64,000 bases of DNA from Flavobacterium sp. (GCA_016721735.1 JADKHM010000007.1:35348-99347), one strand, 5' to 3'. Shown: positions 17,758-26,937, numbered from the stretch's first letter. The notes: generated from the letters alone by a model not told the origin. Program-made: numbers and translations.

Positions 17758-18516
17758 ATGAAGATAGTCATTTCGCCCGCCAAGTCGTTAGATTTTGAAT
17801 CTCCAATTCCTGAGTTGGCCGCAACACAGCCTAACTTCTTAAAAGAAAGTAGAATCATCAATGCCGTTCTCAAACAAAAAAAGCCGTCAGATTTGATGCA
17901 ATTGATGTCTATTTCAGAGCCACTTGCCGCACTCAATTGGCAACGCAATAAAGCTTGGAAAACACCATTTACTTCTGAAAATGCGAGACCAGCGGTGTTT
18001 GCTTTTTCTGGGGAAGTCTATATTGGTCTAGATGTGAAGACTCTTCCGCTTGAAAAGTTGCCGGAACTTCAAGAGCGCGTGCGAATTCTTTCTGGTTTAT
18101 ATGGTATTTTGAAACCACTCGACTTAATGCAGCCTTATAGATTGGAAATGGGAACATCAATAGCAATAAGCGATGCTAAGAATCTATACGATTTTTGGAA
18201 AGCAAGACTGACTAATGCTTTAAATAAAGAACTTAAGAAGGGAGAACTTTTAGTAAACTTAGCGAGCAAAGAGTATTTTTCGGCTATAGATGTAAAAGCC
18301 TTGAAGGCAAATGTAATTACGCCAGAGTTTAAAGATTACAAAGATGGAAATCTCAAGATGATTGGTTTTTTTGCCAAGAAAGCGAGAGGGTTGATGGTTC
18401 GCTACATCATAGAGACTAATGCACAAACCGCAGAAGATCTTCAAGGGTTTGATTACGAAGGCTATCGTTTTGATGCTAATTTATCGCAGGGAACGAAGCT
18501 GGTTTTTACGCGATAA
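17758..18516 (+). CDS. yaaA: YaaA family peroxide-stress protein (DUF328)
   Basis: 252 aa, the usual length. The N-terminal MKIVISPAKSLDF and the later FSGEVYIGLD, RILSGLYGILKPLDLMQPYRLEMGT and LVNLASKEYF motifs are diagnostic of YaaA. In E. coli the protein lowers intracellular free iron and so limits Fenton damage under hydrogen peroxide. It starts 114 bases from the divergent histidine kinase and is probably transcribed alone. Confidence 0.95.
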   Translation: MKIVISPAKSLDFESPIPELAATQPNFLKESRIINAVLKQKKPSDLMQLMSISEPLAALNWQRNKAWKTPFTSENARPAVFAFSGEVYIGLDVKTLPLEKLPELQERVRILSGLYGILKPLDLMQPYRLEMGTSIAISDAKNLYDFWKARLTNALNKELKKGELLVNLASKEYFSAIDVKALKANVITPEFKDYKDGNLKMIGFFAKKARGLMVRYIIETNAQTAEDLQGFDYEGYRFDANLSQGTKLVFTR

Positions 18517-18546
18517 TATTCAAATCTCTAATTTTTAGTTAATTGC

Positions 18547-18576
18547 TTGTTGATTTGTGGGATTTTATTACATTTA
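18547..18576 (+). promoter_or_regulatory. Promoter of the C1 peptidase gene
   Basis: TTG (18547-18549), 19-bp spacer, TACATTTA (18569-18576), about 25 bases before the ATG. Confidence 0.55.
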
Positions 18577-18600
18577 CGCTCCTTAAAAAAAAAGTAAATT

Positions 18601-19779
18601 ATGATTAAAAATTGTTTTATTGCCTTCGGCGTATTTTGTTCCTTTAGTGTTTTTGCTCAGGATGATTTGATTAATAAAGTCATCAAGAACGCTTCAGTTA
18701 ATTCTAAATTTGAGTTTCAAGATATTATCAATTTAGAGCGAACTTCTGTAAAGAGTCAAGGATCTGCAGGTACTTGCTGGAGTTACTCTGGAAATTCTTT
18801 TTTAGAGTCTGAGATGATCAAGAAAGGAAAAACACCAGTTGATTTAGCTGAAATTTTTGCCGCGAGACATGTCTATCTTGGTAAAGCAAGAAATTACATA
18901 TTATTTAATGGAAATTTAGGTTTGGGTGACGGAGGAGAAACCCACGATGTCATGAATATGTTGCGCAAATATGGCGCGATGCCTCAGCAGTCTTACACTA
19001 TGGAAGATTATGGCAAAGGGGTCGTTAAATCTGATGAATTTCAGGCAAAATTTAAAACTATCTTAGACGATTATATCAAGAATCCTAGTACAACCAAAGG
19101 AACTTCTTGGGTAACTGACATCAATAATTATATGGATGAAAAGTTAGGCAAACTACCAGAAAATTTCACTTATGCTGGAAAAACCTACACGCCGCAAACT
19201 TTCGCCAAAGAAGTAGTTGGCATCAATCCAGACGATTATATGGAGTTTTCTTCGTATAAAGACAATCCGTATTACTCAAAAATGGTATTACCTGTTCCTG
19301 ATAACTGGAGTTATGATCAATTGTATAATGTGCCGATGACGGAGATGACCGATATTATTGACTATGCGTTAACAAAGGGATACACAATTGCTTGGTCATC
19401 GGATGTTTCAGAACCCTATTTTAGCTGGAGAAATGGTGTTGCTTTTGTGCCTAATGTGACCGATTTGTATGCCATTACAGATGAGCAAAGAAAAACAATG
19501 TTTGACGGACCAACTCCAGAAAAAGCAGTTACTGAAGATTTGCGATTAGAAGGATTGTATACTTTACACACGACAGATGACCACGCCATGCAAATTGTTG
19601 GATTGGCTAAGGATCAAAACGGAAAAGAATACTATAAAGTGAAAAATTCGTGGGGTGAAACCAATGATTATAAAGGCTATTTGTACGTAACCAAAGCGTT
19701 TGTGCAATTGAAGTCGACCGGAATTTTATTAAATAAAGCTGGTGTTCCTAAAAGCACCAAAGCGAAATTAAGAGCATAA
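18601..19779 (+). CDS. Secreted C1 family cysteine peptidase (bleomycin hydrolase / PepC-like)
   Basis: 392 aa with a signal peptide (ends FSVFAQ). The papain triad is visible: Cys59 in QGSAGTCWSYSG, His328 in TDDHAMQIVG and Asn349 in YKVKNSWG. The spacing and the long insertion between Cys and His fit the C1B group (bleomycin hydrolase, aminopeptidase C). Unlike cytoplasmic PepC it carries an export signal, so it should act in the periplasm or outside. It has its own promoter and a strong terminator. Confidence 0.9.
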   Translation: MIKNCFIAFGVFCSFSVFAQDDLINKVIKNASVNSKFEFQDIINLERTSVKSQGSAGTCWSYSGNSFLESEMIKKGKTPVDLAEIFAARHVYLGKARNYILFNGNLGLGDGGETHDVMNMLRKYGAMPQQSYTMEDYGKGVVKSDEFQAKFKTILDDYIKNPSTTKGTSWVTDINNYMDEKLGKLPENFTYAGKTYTPQTFAKEVVGINPDDYMEFSSYKDNPYYSKMVLPVPDNWSYDQLYNVPMTEMTDIIDYALTKGYTIAWSSDVSEPYFSWRNGVAFVPNVTDLYAITDEQRKTMFDGPTPEKAVTEDLRLEGLYTLHTTDDHAMQIVGLAKDQNGKEYYKVKNSWGETNDYKGYLYVTKAFVQLKSTGILLNKAGVPKSTKAKLRA

Positions 19780-19783
19780 AAAA

Positions 19784-19812
19784 AAGCCTGTCCATCGACA
19801 GGCTTTTTTTTG
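19784..19812 (+). terminator. Terminator of the C1 peptidase gene
   Basis: AAGCCTGTC (19784-19792) pairs with GACAGGCTT (19797-19805), CATC loop, then a T run. The remaining stretch to 20085 has no coding potential or recognisable element. Confidence 0.92.
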
Positions 19813-20085
19813 TTACTTATCAAGTCACAATAGTGGATTGCAACTTCATCGATTTTGGTTTTTCTCGTTTAATTAATTGAATACTTAGGATAAAGCGCAG
19901 AAACAGGTTATCGACACAGGTGTCAGGCAAAAAGACATTATACATTCAGAATGAAAGGAAAAAGATAATCACCAATCTAGGTGCAGCCATAAATCCTTGT
20001 GGACCTTTTTGACTAACGCGTTAATTGGGTAGAATTTTCCATTTATAATTTTCCAACCGTTGGGGCATTAGGTAAGCAATGATTA

Positions 20086-20652
20086 CTAGTTAACCCAATT
20101 CTGCAGCATCTTTTTTCCAAGAGGAGTTAACACGCTTTCTGGATGAAATTGCAGACCCTTGACGTCGTATATTCGATGGCGCAGCGACATGATTTGACTA
20201 TTTTCATCCTGTGAAGTAATTTCTAACGATTCGGGAAAATTGATGGGATTGACTACCCAAGAATGGTATCGTCCAACTTCCAGTGTCTTATCTAAACCAT
20301 CAAATAACGGTTCATCATCCACAAGTACATGGATTGTCGTGGCTACGCCATGGTATACTTTTTCTAAGTTGATGATAGTGCCTCCGAAAACTTCGCCGAT
20401 AGCTTGTTGTCCGAGACAAACGCCTAGAATACTCTTGGTAGGCGCATATTTTGAAATCACAGCTTTGACCAAACCCGCGTCGTCAGGAACACCAGGTCCA
20501 GGTGAAATCACGATTTTATCAAACTTTTCCAACTCGTCGAGTTCAAATTCATCGTTGCGAAAAACGGTTACTTCGCAATCTAGATCCTCGAGATAGTGAA
20601 CTAAATTGTAGGTAAAACTGTCGTAATTATCGAGTACTACTATTTTTTTCAT
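20086..20652 (-). CDS. pabA: Glutamine amidotransferase subunit of anthranilate / aminodeoxychorismate synthase
   Basis: 188 aa, class I glutaminase. The triad is present: Cys79 in GVCLGQQAIG, and His170 and Glu172 in LQFHPES. The start VVLDNYDSFTYNLVHYL is typical of TrpG/PabA. It supplies ammonia to the chorismate-binding partner (TrpE or PabB). No trpE, pabB or other tryptophan gene lies nearby, so it is an orphan subunit that may serve one or both pathways; the symbol pabA rather than trpG is a guess from the lack of a trp operon. It sits 35 bases downstream of a YceI gene. Confidence 0.88.
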   Translation of the reverse strand: MKKIVVLDNYDSFTYNLVHYLEDLDCEVTVFRNDEFELDELEKFDKIVISPGPGVPDDAGLVKAVISKYAPTKSILGVCLGQQAIGEVFGGTIINLEKVYHGVATTIHVLVDDEPLFDGLDKTLEVGRYHSWVVNPINFPESLEITSQDENSQIMSLRHRIYDVKGLQFHPESVLTPLGKKMLQNWVN

Positions 20653-20687
20653 GCGTTATTTGATGATCCTAACTTGTTGCAACTATT

Positions 20688-21245
20688 CTAAAAAACAAGA
20701 TTGACTTGCAGTTCGAACTCATCGTATATGGTTCGGTCTCCTAGATCAGCAAAGAAACTACCGGAACCGTATTGTATGCCGTATTTCGTTCTATCAATCA
20801 CTAGATTTGCGGAAGCTTTATTTCCTTTGATTACCAATTCAAAAATGACAGGATTGGTTTTTCCTTTGATAGTTAAGTCTGCGACAATGGAGTAAGTTCC
20901 CTTTGCAATTGGTTTTATCGCTTTAAATACCAGCAATGCTTCTTTAAATTCTTCTGTATTAAAGAAGTCGCTGGATTTCAGATGTCCTTCTAATTGGGCT
21001 TTGTCTTTACCTGACTGGTCGTTATTGTTTAGCGTAGTCATATTGACGACAAAACTTCCGTTGGAGAGTTTCTTTTTGGTGTAGGTAAGGAATCCTTCCT
21101 TAAATTGCAACGTTCCTTTATGTTCGCCAGTGATTTTTTTTCCCGTCCAAACAATGGTGCTTTTTGTGATATTTATTTTGCGAACTTGAGCATTGACGGC
21201 AAGGGAAATCAAAAGGAACAGTAGGAGGAAAGGTGTTTTTTTCAT
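20688..21245 (-). CDS. YceI family protein (periplasmic lipocalin-like), copy 1
   Basis: 185 aa with a signal peptide (ends AVNAQ). The core KSTIVWTGKKITGEHKGTLQFKE, the middle LEGHLKSSDFFNTEEF, and the end DRTKYGIQYGSGSFFADLGD are YceI hallmarks. These proteins form a beta-barrel that can bind long isoprenoids or lipids. It is paralogous to the gene at 21404 (similar length, same motifs). It begins after the terminator of the MarR-nitroreductase-YceI operon, so it probably has its own promoter. Confidence 0.92.
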   Translation of the reverse strand: MKKTPFLLLFLLISLAVNAQVRKINITKSTIVWTGKKITGEHKGTLQFKEGFLTYTKKKLSNGSFVVNMTTLNNNDQSGKDKAQLEGHLKSSDFFNTEEFKEALLVFKAIKPIAKGTYSIVADLTIKGKTNPVIFELVIKGNKASANLVIDRTKYGIQYGSGSFFADLGDRTIYDEFELQVNLVF

Positions 21246-21345
21246 GATGCTATACTTTAGTTGGTCGTAACTCAGTCAATGGATTATCCCAAAGTTACAA
21301 AAACAAAACTTTCCAAAATTTTTTTCTGCGAATTATAATGCAAAC

Positions 21346-21379
21346 AAAAAACCTTGACGGATTAGCGCCAAGGTTTCTA
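21346..21379 (-). terminator. Terminator of the MarR-nitroreductase-YceI operon
   Basis: AAACCTTG (21349-21356) and CAAGGTTT (21369-21376) form an 8-bp stem. On the minus strand it ends in a T run. Confidence 0.7.
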
Positions 21380-21403
21380 AATAGCAATTTTTCCCTTTTT
21401 TTG

Positions 21404-21973
21404 TTAGAACTGTAGAGAAACAGTCAAATCGAAATTGTCAGAAATTACCTTGTCTCCTAAATTATCGAAGAAACTTCCAGAACCGTATTTGATGTCGTAT
21501 TTTGTTCTATCCACTACTAGTTTTGCAGTTGCCGTTTTATCTTTAACAATCAAGTCAAAAGTTACTGGTTTTGTAATTCCCTTAATAGTTAAGTCGCCAA
21601 CAACCGTATATACATTAGTTGATTTTTCTGTTACACTTTTAAAGTTGATACTTGCAGTTGGGAATTTTTCAACACCAAAGAAATCGTCTGCTTTTAAGTG
21701 ACCTTCCAATTTTTCTTTTCCTTCTCCAGCTTTCAAATCATTCACTTGAATACTAGTCATGTCTACTGTAAATTTACCACGGGCGATCTTATTGTTTTTC
21801 ATAAAGAATGCGCCATCCTTTAGTTTGATTGATCCTTCGTGTTGACCTGTTACTTTTTTCCCAACCCAAGAAATTGTGCTTTTTGCAACATCAACTCCTT
21901 TGGTTTGTGCGGTTGCTACTGTTGTTGATAAAACTACTGTTAATAGTAGGGCAAGAGTTTTTACGTTTTTCAT
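21404..21973 (-). CDS. YceI family protein, copy 2
   Basis: 189 aa with a signal peptide (ends TVATAQ). It has the family pattern KSTISWVGKKVTGQHEGSIKL, LEGHLKADDFFGVEKF and DRTKYDIKYGSGSFFDNLGD. It starts 28 bases after the stop of the nitroreductase gene and before a terminator, so it is the third gene of the MarR-controlled operon. This suggests that it responds to the same signal as the nitroreductase, perhaps an electrophile or quinone-like compound; that link is inference. Confidence 0.92.
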   Translation of the reverse strand: MKNVKTLALLLTVVLSTTVATAQTKGVDVAKSTISWVGKKVTGQHEGSIKLKDGAFFMKNNKIARGKFTVDMTSIQVNDLKAGEGKEKLEGHLKADDFFGVEKFPTASINFKSVTEKSTNVYTVVGDLTIKGITKPVTFDLIVKDKTATAKLVVDRTKYDIKYGSGSFFDNLGDKVISDNFDLTVSLQF

Positions 21974-22001
21974 TTTGTTGTTTGTTTTAATTAAAAATTA
22001 T

Positions 22002-22634
22002 TTATAAAGTTAAAAATAGTTCTTCGTTTGATTTACGGACTTTCACGTAGTGTTGTGTTGCGTCTGACTCATCACGATAGCCTACGGTCGCAATCAGTGC
22101 AGCGCTCAAATTCATAGCGTCAAGACCCAGAATTTCATTGATTTGCAATGTTTCAAATCCTTCCATGGGTGTGACATCGATTTTAAGTTCAGCAGCGGCA
22201 TTCAACAAATTTCCTAAAGCGAGATAAGTTTGTTTTGCTGTCCAAGTGTTTCTTTTTTCTTCCGGCAAAGTCGATATTTTCGATTTCATGAAGTCACCAT
22301 AACCTGTCAAAGCATCTGCTGGCAAGCCTCTAGTTGTGGTCAATTTTTGTATTGCATCGTCAATTTCTTGATTTCCAAAATTGGTGATGTTGGCAAAAAT
22401 GATTAAGTGTGACGCATCAACGATTTGACTTTGTCCCCAAGCTGCAGGTTGCAATTTTGCTCGTAAGTCAGCTGTATCCACAAAAATCACTTTGTAAGGT
22501 TGTAATCCGTATGATGATGCGCTTAGGCGAATGGCTTCTTTTAAAGCACTTAGGTCTCCATCCGACACTTTTTTCGTCGCGTCGAATTTTTTGGTGGCGT
22601 AACGCCAATTTTGATTTTCTAAAAATGTGCTCAT
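22002..22634 (-). CDS. NfsB-like NAD(P)H-dependent nitroreductase
   Basis: 210 aa from the ATG at 22634 (MSTFLENQNWRYATKKFD); the frame extends further into the marR gene but the family starts here. Features are the N-terminal NWRYATKKFD, SASSYGLQPYKV for FMN binding, the helix AAWGQSQIVDASHLIIFA, a middle KQTYLALGNLLNAAAELKIDVTPMEGF, and a C-terminal glycine-containing segment. It should be a dimeric flavoenzyme reducing nitro or quinone compounds. It starts 4 bases after the stop of marR, so the two are co-transcribed. Confidence 0.92.
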   Translation of the reverse strand: MSTFLENQNWRYATKKFDATKKVSDGDLSALKEAIRLSASSYGLQPYKVIFVDTADLRAKLQPAAWGQSQIVDASHLIIFANITNFGNQEIDDAIQKLTTTRGLPADALTGYGDFMKSKISTLPEEKRNTWTAKQTYLALGNLLNAAAELKIDVTPMEGFETLQINEILGLDAMNLSAALIATVGYRDESDATQHYVKVRKSNEELFLTL

Positions 22635-22638
22635 AGTA

Positions 22639-23103
22639 TTATTTGTTATTAAAAGTTCTATATTTTTCAAGCAATTGATTTAAGTATTGTAATTCTTCTG
22701 CATTCAAATTTGAGGCGAACGTTTGTTCATGATCATTTACTTTGGGATCAAGTTCTTCCAGAAGCGCCAATCCTTGTGGCGTAATCAAAATTTCCATTTT
22801 TCGGCGATTCTCAGGACACACTTCACGAGTTACGTAATTCTTGAGTAAAAGTTTGTCGATTAATCGTGTTGTATTACTGTTTTTGGCAAGCATTCGCTCT
22901 TGAATTTCACACATGTTTACTGCTGCTCCTTTTTGGCCTCGTAAAATACGTAACACGTTGTATTGTTCCGGCGAGACATCGTAAGGTTTCAGCAATTCAT
23001 TGAAGTTGTCACCAATGACATTTTGCGTATATATCAAATTGAGAATGACTTTCTTCGAATCGTCTAATGTGACATTTGATTTTATGATCTCTTCAATTTT
23101 CAT
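22639..23103 (-). CDS. MarR family transcriptional regulator
   Basis: 154 aa from the ATG at 23103 (MKIEEIIKSNVTLDD); the longer frame lies over the operator sites. The winged helix is visible: LKPYDVSPEQYNVLRILRG, then AVNMCEIQERMLAKNSNTTRLIDKLL and the wing YVTREVCPENRRKMEILIT, then a dimerisation helix. It is the first gene of the operon with a nitroreductase and YceI. Its own promoter is covered by three palindromes, so autorepression is very likely. Such regulators are usually released by phenolic or oxidising ligands. A single Cys (in VCPENRR) lies in the wing. Confidence 0.93.
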   Translation of the reverse strand: MKIEEIIKSNVTLDDSKKVILNLIYTQNVIGDNFNELLKPYDVSPEQYNVLRILRGQKGAAVNMCEIQERMLAKNSNTTRLIDKLLLKNYVTREVCPENRRKMEILITPQGLALLEELDPKVNDHEQTFASNLNAEELQYLNQLLEKYRTFNNK

Positions 23104-23165
23104 ATTTGTAATTACAATATTTGTAGATACAAATGTATGTGTTTTATACATTTGTATATACAAGT
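23104..23165. promoter_or_regulatory. Three palindromic operator-like sites for the MarR regulator
   Basis: Three 16-bp sites of the form ATTTGTA-NN-TACAAAT: 23104-23119 (one mismatch), 23119-23134 (perfect), 23150-23165 (one mismatch). They lie directly upstream of the marR start codon and cover the promoter. Confidence 0.8.
23130..23163 (-). promoter_or_regulatory. Promoter of the marR operon
   Basis: On the minus strand, TTG (23163-23161), 23-bp spacer, and an exact -7 box TACATTTG (23137-23130). Both boxes overlap the palindromic sites. Confidence 0.6.
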
Positions 23166-23221
23166 GTGTGTTATTTATTTGTTAATTTTTGATTCATACT
23201 GTCTATAGGACCTTTAAATCC

Positions 23222-23257
23222 TTTGTTTGTAGGCATTGTCGATTTTTGTTATTTTTA
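23222..23257 (+). promoter_or_regulatory. Possible promoter of the rhodanese gene
   Basis: TTTG at 23226-23229, 20-bp spacer, TATTTTTA at 23250-23257, 17 bases before the ATG. Confidence 0.35.
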
Positions 23258-23274
23258 CAAAAAAAAAAAGCAAC

Positions 23275-23589
23275 ATGGACTTATCACAAAACGAATGGGC
23301 TAATCAATTGGAACAAGACAATAATGCCGTAATTATTGATGTCAGAACTCCTGAAGAATGGAGCGAAGGAATTATTCCAAATGCACTTCAAATAAATATT
23401 TACGAAGGACAAGGATTCATATATAAACTAGATGAATTAGACAAGACCAAAAACTATTACGTCTATTGTAAAGCAGGAGGAAGAAGTTTACAAGCTTGCA
23501 GTATTATGAATCAATTAGGTTTCGAGCACACTTTTAACCTGCAAGGCGGTTTTATGCAATGGCAAGGCGAAATAGTGGAGCCAGACTAA
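23275..23589 (+). CDS. Single-domain rhodanese-like protein
   Basis: 104 aa from the ATG at 23275 (MDLSQNEWANQL), preceded by an A-rich stretch; a longer frame from 23236 lacks family support. It has the rhodanese signatures IIDVRTPEEWSEG and the active loop YCKAGGRSLQAC (catalytic Cys65), then LGFEHTFNLQGGFMQWQG. It is a cytoplasmic sulfur carrier or thiosulfate:cyanide sulfurtransferase-type protein. It stands alone between divergent and convergent genes. Confidence 0.93.
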   Translation: MDLSQNEWANQLEQDNNAVIIDVRTPEEWSEGIIPNALQINIYEGQGFIYKLDELDKTKNYYVYCKAGGRSLQACSIMNQLGFEHTFNLQGGFMQWQGEIVEPD

Positions 23590-23613
23590 AATAGCTATAA
23601 ACAGAAATTTGCG

Positions 23614-26022
23614 CTACTTGCCAATTCGATTCTTCTCTGCTTCTAATCCGGTTTCTCTTTCGCGTGACTTCTTAACTGTATCACTTCCGAAATTGTAAGT
23701 CAAATTGAAGCGGACTTGACGGCTATCGTTTCCTCCATCACCTTTAATTTTGACAAAGTCATATTGCGTCTTTCCGTGCCAAGGCGATGAATACAAGATG
23801 TCTGAAAAAGCCAAACGCGCAGTCAATTTCTTATTAAGGAATTGTTTTTGGAAAGCGAGGTCAAGTGATCCGAGACTTTGTGTCTTAAAAGTTCCTCCCC
23901 AAATAGAAGGTGAACTATACCAACCCGACACTTCCATCATGATGCCTTTGGGTAAAGTAAAATTGTTTTGACCGTATAAACTCAATGATTCCTGTTTGAT
24001 GGAAAGAAAAGCATCATTGGTGGCAATATATTTACTTTGATACGCATTGATGCTAAAAAATACATTCCACCATTTTTTTACTTCAAACGGATAAGACACG
24101 CCCAAATTAATAACTTCTTCATTCGCCACATTCTTAGAAGTTAGAAAACTTCTGCTAGGCCCCGCTGCTTCTATGACTTGTGCAAAATAATCCGTAACTC
24201 TCGTAAAACTTAAACTGGTGTTTAAGGTATAATTATAGGTGTGTGATAACTTAAAATTATCGGCGTATTGTGGTTTTAAGAACGGATTTCCTCTCATAAA
24301 AGACAACTCATCTATTTGGTATTCAAATGGATTGAGTGATTGGTAGTTGGGTCGCTCAATTCGGCGACTATAAATGAAAGCGAAGGTATTTTTGTCATTC
24401 TTGTTATAGGTAATTCCTCCGCTTGGAAACCAGTCGGTATAATTTCTTTTGACTTGCTCGTTATTGGTAGGAATTAGCGCAATCAGCTCGCCATCGGACA
24501 CAGTATTTTCAACACGAACACCAATTTGGAAATTAAATTTCTTAAATGTTCTGTTGTAATTTAAGTAACCGGCATTGACATTTTCCTTATAAATAAATTG
24601 GTTACTTCTATATGGGTTGAGCGTTTGTGTATTTCCAATTACACTATAAAAATCGAGTGTGTTATCTGTTTTTACAAAGGATGTCTTGCCTCCAAGACTT
24701 AATTTGCCTTTCCAGAAGTTGCGTTCATAATCTGTTTTGAAAGTCGCAATGTTGATGGTAACAGGCGTGTTTTGGAAACTGTTATTCTCATTTAGAACTG
24801 TCGTTTCATCATTCGCAAAATAAGTATTGGGTTGGTCGTTTTGCTTTTTATTGCTGTAAATTCCATAATCAACATCCATGTTCAAACTGACACCGGTAGT
24901 ATCTTCGTATTTGTAATTTATGTTGGAATACAAATTATACGATTTGTCTTTGCCCAAATTCTTTGCAATCAATATACTATCTATGATGGCACTATTTACA
25001 GGGTGAATAGGCGTTCGTGTATTTGATTCACTGAAATTGTTATTGAAATTGCCGCTAACAATCAGACCAAAGGTGTTTTTCTTATTCGCATAATAATCGT
25101 AACCCAGCTTAATGTTATTGGCGTTGGTGGTGTTTTTTGTATTTGATCTCGAGTTGAAAATGGTATTGCTTTGTTCGCGATAGATGTTGATGAAATCATA
25201 GGAATCTCCAAAACGATTACTGTAGTTTCCATAGATATTTGACTTTTTATCTCTGGAATTAAAAGACAATGAGTTGATGGATGTTTGGTATTTTCCAATG
25301 TTTACGCCACTAGAGGCACTTCCGTTACTGCCAAATTTCTTGTTTTTCTTTAATTTGATATTCAAGATGCCGGCATTTCCCCCAGCATCATACTTGGAGG
25401 ATGGCTGTGTAATTATTTCGATGCTATCGATGTCATTAGATTGCAGTGTTTTTAGGAAGTTAATCAATTCGCTGCCCGTCAAATAGGATTGTTTCCCATC
25501 GATGTAAATCAGTACACCTGTCTTGCCTTCCACGATAATATTATCATTGTTATCGATGGTGATTCCTGGCGTCTTTCGCAATAATTCAAATCTAGTAATT
25601 CCAGTTGCGTTAAGCGTATTCTGAACGTTAAATACCGTTTTATCTGCCAATACTTGGACAATTGGCTTTTTATTTTTGACTACGACTTCAGTAAGTTCAT
25701 TCGTTTTTTCACGTAAAATGATGGTTGGTATTACTTTCAGTGCATCGTTTTTTTCAAATGGTTCCGATTGAAAGTCTTCGTACCCAATAGTATTTATTTG
25801 CAGGTAGTATTTGCCGTCTGGAACATTAGAAAATATAAATTTCCCTTCTTTGTCTGTGATGGCTGTTTTTTGAAGGACGTTCTTTTCGGCTTGAAAGAGT
25901 AGCACCGATATGTTCGATCCTTCCGTATCTTTTTTTAATTGTAAAATTCCTTTAATAGATTGGTCTTGAGCAGATACAAAATGAAAACAAAGGAGTATAA
26001 CGGCAAGTAAAAATTTCTTCAT
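23614..26022 (-). CDS. Outer-membrane receptor, TonB-dependent-like (OMP_b-brl_3 type)
   Basis: 802 aa from the ATG at 26022 (MKKFLLAVILLCFHFVSAQ, signal peptide). A carboxypeptidase-regulatory-like beta-sandwich (about 20-100, GKFIFSNVPDGKYYLQINTIG) is followed by a plug (about 125-235, LRKTPGITIDNNDNIIVEGK, YIDGKQSYLTG, SKYDAGGNAGILNIKL) and a large barrel. A charged tail follows (KKSRERETGLEAEKNRIGK), which is unusual because such barrels normally end on an aromatic strand; the last strand appears to be RQVRFNLTYNFG. No sigma, SusD or transport partner is next to it, so the substrate is unknown. Confidence 0.88.
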   Translation of the reverse strand: MKKFLLAVILLCFHFVSAQDQSIKGILQLKKDTEGSNISVLLFQAEKNVLQKTAITDKEGKFIFSNVPDGKYYLQINTIGYEDFQSEPFEKNDALKVIPTIILREKTNELTEVVVKNKKPIVQVLADKTVFNVQNTLNATGITRFELLRKTPGITIDNNDNIIVEGKTGVLIYIDGKQSYLTGSELINFLKTLQSNDIDSIEIITQPSSKYDAGGNAGILNIKLKKNKKFGSNGSASSGVNIGKYQTSINSLSFNSRDKKSNIYGNYSNRFGDSYDFINIYREQSNTIFNSRSNTKNTTNANNIKLGYDYYANKKNTFGLIVSGNFNNNFSESNTRTPIHPVNSAIIDSILIAKNLGKDKSYNLYSNINYKYEDTTGVSLNMDVDYGIYSNKKQNDQPNTYFANDETTVLNENNSFQNTPVTINIATFKTDYERNFWKGKLSLGGKTSFVKTDNTLDFYSVIGNTQTLNPYRSNQFIYKENVNAGYLNYNRTFKKFNFQIGVRVENTVSDGELIALIPTNNEQVKRNYTDWFPSGGITYNKNDKNTFAFIYSRRIERPNYQSLNPFEYQIDELSFMRGNPFLKPQYADNFKLSHTYNYTLNTSLSFTRVTDYFAQVIEAAGPSRSFLTSKNVANEEVINLGVSYPFEVKKWWNVFFSINAYQSKYIATNDAFLSIKQESLSLYGQNNFTLPKGIMMEVSGWYSSPSIWGGTFKTQSLGSLDLAFQKQFLNKKLTARLAFSDILYSSPWHGKTQYDFVKIKGDGGNDSRQVRFNLTYNFGSDTVKKSRERETGLEAEKNRIGK

Positions 26023-26250
26023 GCGTATGGTGATATTGACATTTAATATTGGCTTTTGAAAAGTCCAATCATTTATTTTGCTACAATAGACACACAAACG
26101 TTGCAGTTGTTACAAAAAACGTAAAACTTTTCTACTATTGTCCTCGCAAAAGGTGTAATAATTCTTAGTGTATTTCGGAAATATTTACTTTGAAATTAAC
26201 AATTGTAGCAATTGATGATACATCAATAGCTTAAGAGTTTCTGTAAAATC

Positions 26251-26937
26251 TTACTCCCTTGACACAAGTTTACTCTTCTTATTTTTATAAATATATACCG
26301 CGATAGGAAAATAAGCAACACTAAATAGTGCATATCCAACTCGTTTTACAATTCTACCATAAAAAGGGTCGAAGAGTGGTCCTAATTGTGTGAGAATTAA
26401 AGCCGTAAAGAAGATTGCCAATTCCCATTTAGGAAGCTTTCTCGCGGAAAGAAAAGCCCCAGCAAGAAAAATTTGACTTAGGAACCAAAAATCTAGGTAC
26501 TTTAAAAGGAAGAACAATTTCGAATTATCGTAAAACAAAGGTTCAATGATACTATTAGATTGAATCTTGTTTAACAAAAAGTATGCTCTATCTTGTGGTA
26601 ATTTGAATACTTCAACCAAACATAAATCAATAGTAAATTGACCAAACATGACAAAAATCGAAAGTATGACAAAGAAAAAACTAAGCCCAAACCAAACAGG
26701 GTAATTGCGATTTTTTAGAAAAGCGCCAATGGCAAGGTAAGCAGGAATCATAAGCAAAAGCGATAACATCAAAATAAGATGCGCATTGATCCATGATGTG
26801 CTATATTTAGTTAGCCCGACATAGAAATCTTTATGATTATGTTCGTGTATGAATAGCAATATTTGGCCTAACGCGTATAAGGGGAAGCAAGCTAATAAAC
26901 AAAACGCCCAAAAGGCATTCTTAATTTGTATAAACAT
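26251..26937 (-). CDS. Integral membrane protein of unknown function
   Basis: 228 aa, about six hydrophobic helices: around residues 8-30, 48-70, 80-103, 138-160, 170-190 and 200-218. It ends in a basic tail (YKNKKSKLVSRE). No catalytic motif or known family was recognised. Polar or charged segments between helices 1 and 2 contain HEHNHKD, which might bind metal, but that is speculation. The gene lies alone on the minus strand. Confidence 0.7.
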   Translation of the reverse strand: MFIQIKNAFWAFCLLACFPLYALGQILLFIHEHNHKDFYVGLTKYSTSWINAHLILMLSLLLMIPAYLAIGAFLKNRNYPVWFGLSFFFVILSIFVMFGQFTIDLCLVEVFKLPQDRAYFLLNKIQSNSIIEPLFYDNSKLFFLLKYLDFWFLSQIFLAGAFLSARKLPKWELAIFFTALILTQLGPLFDPFYGRIVKRVGYALFSVAYFPIAVYIYKNKKSKLVSRE

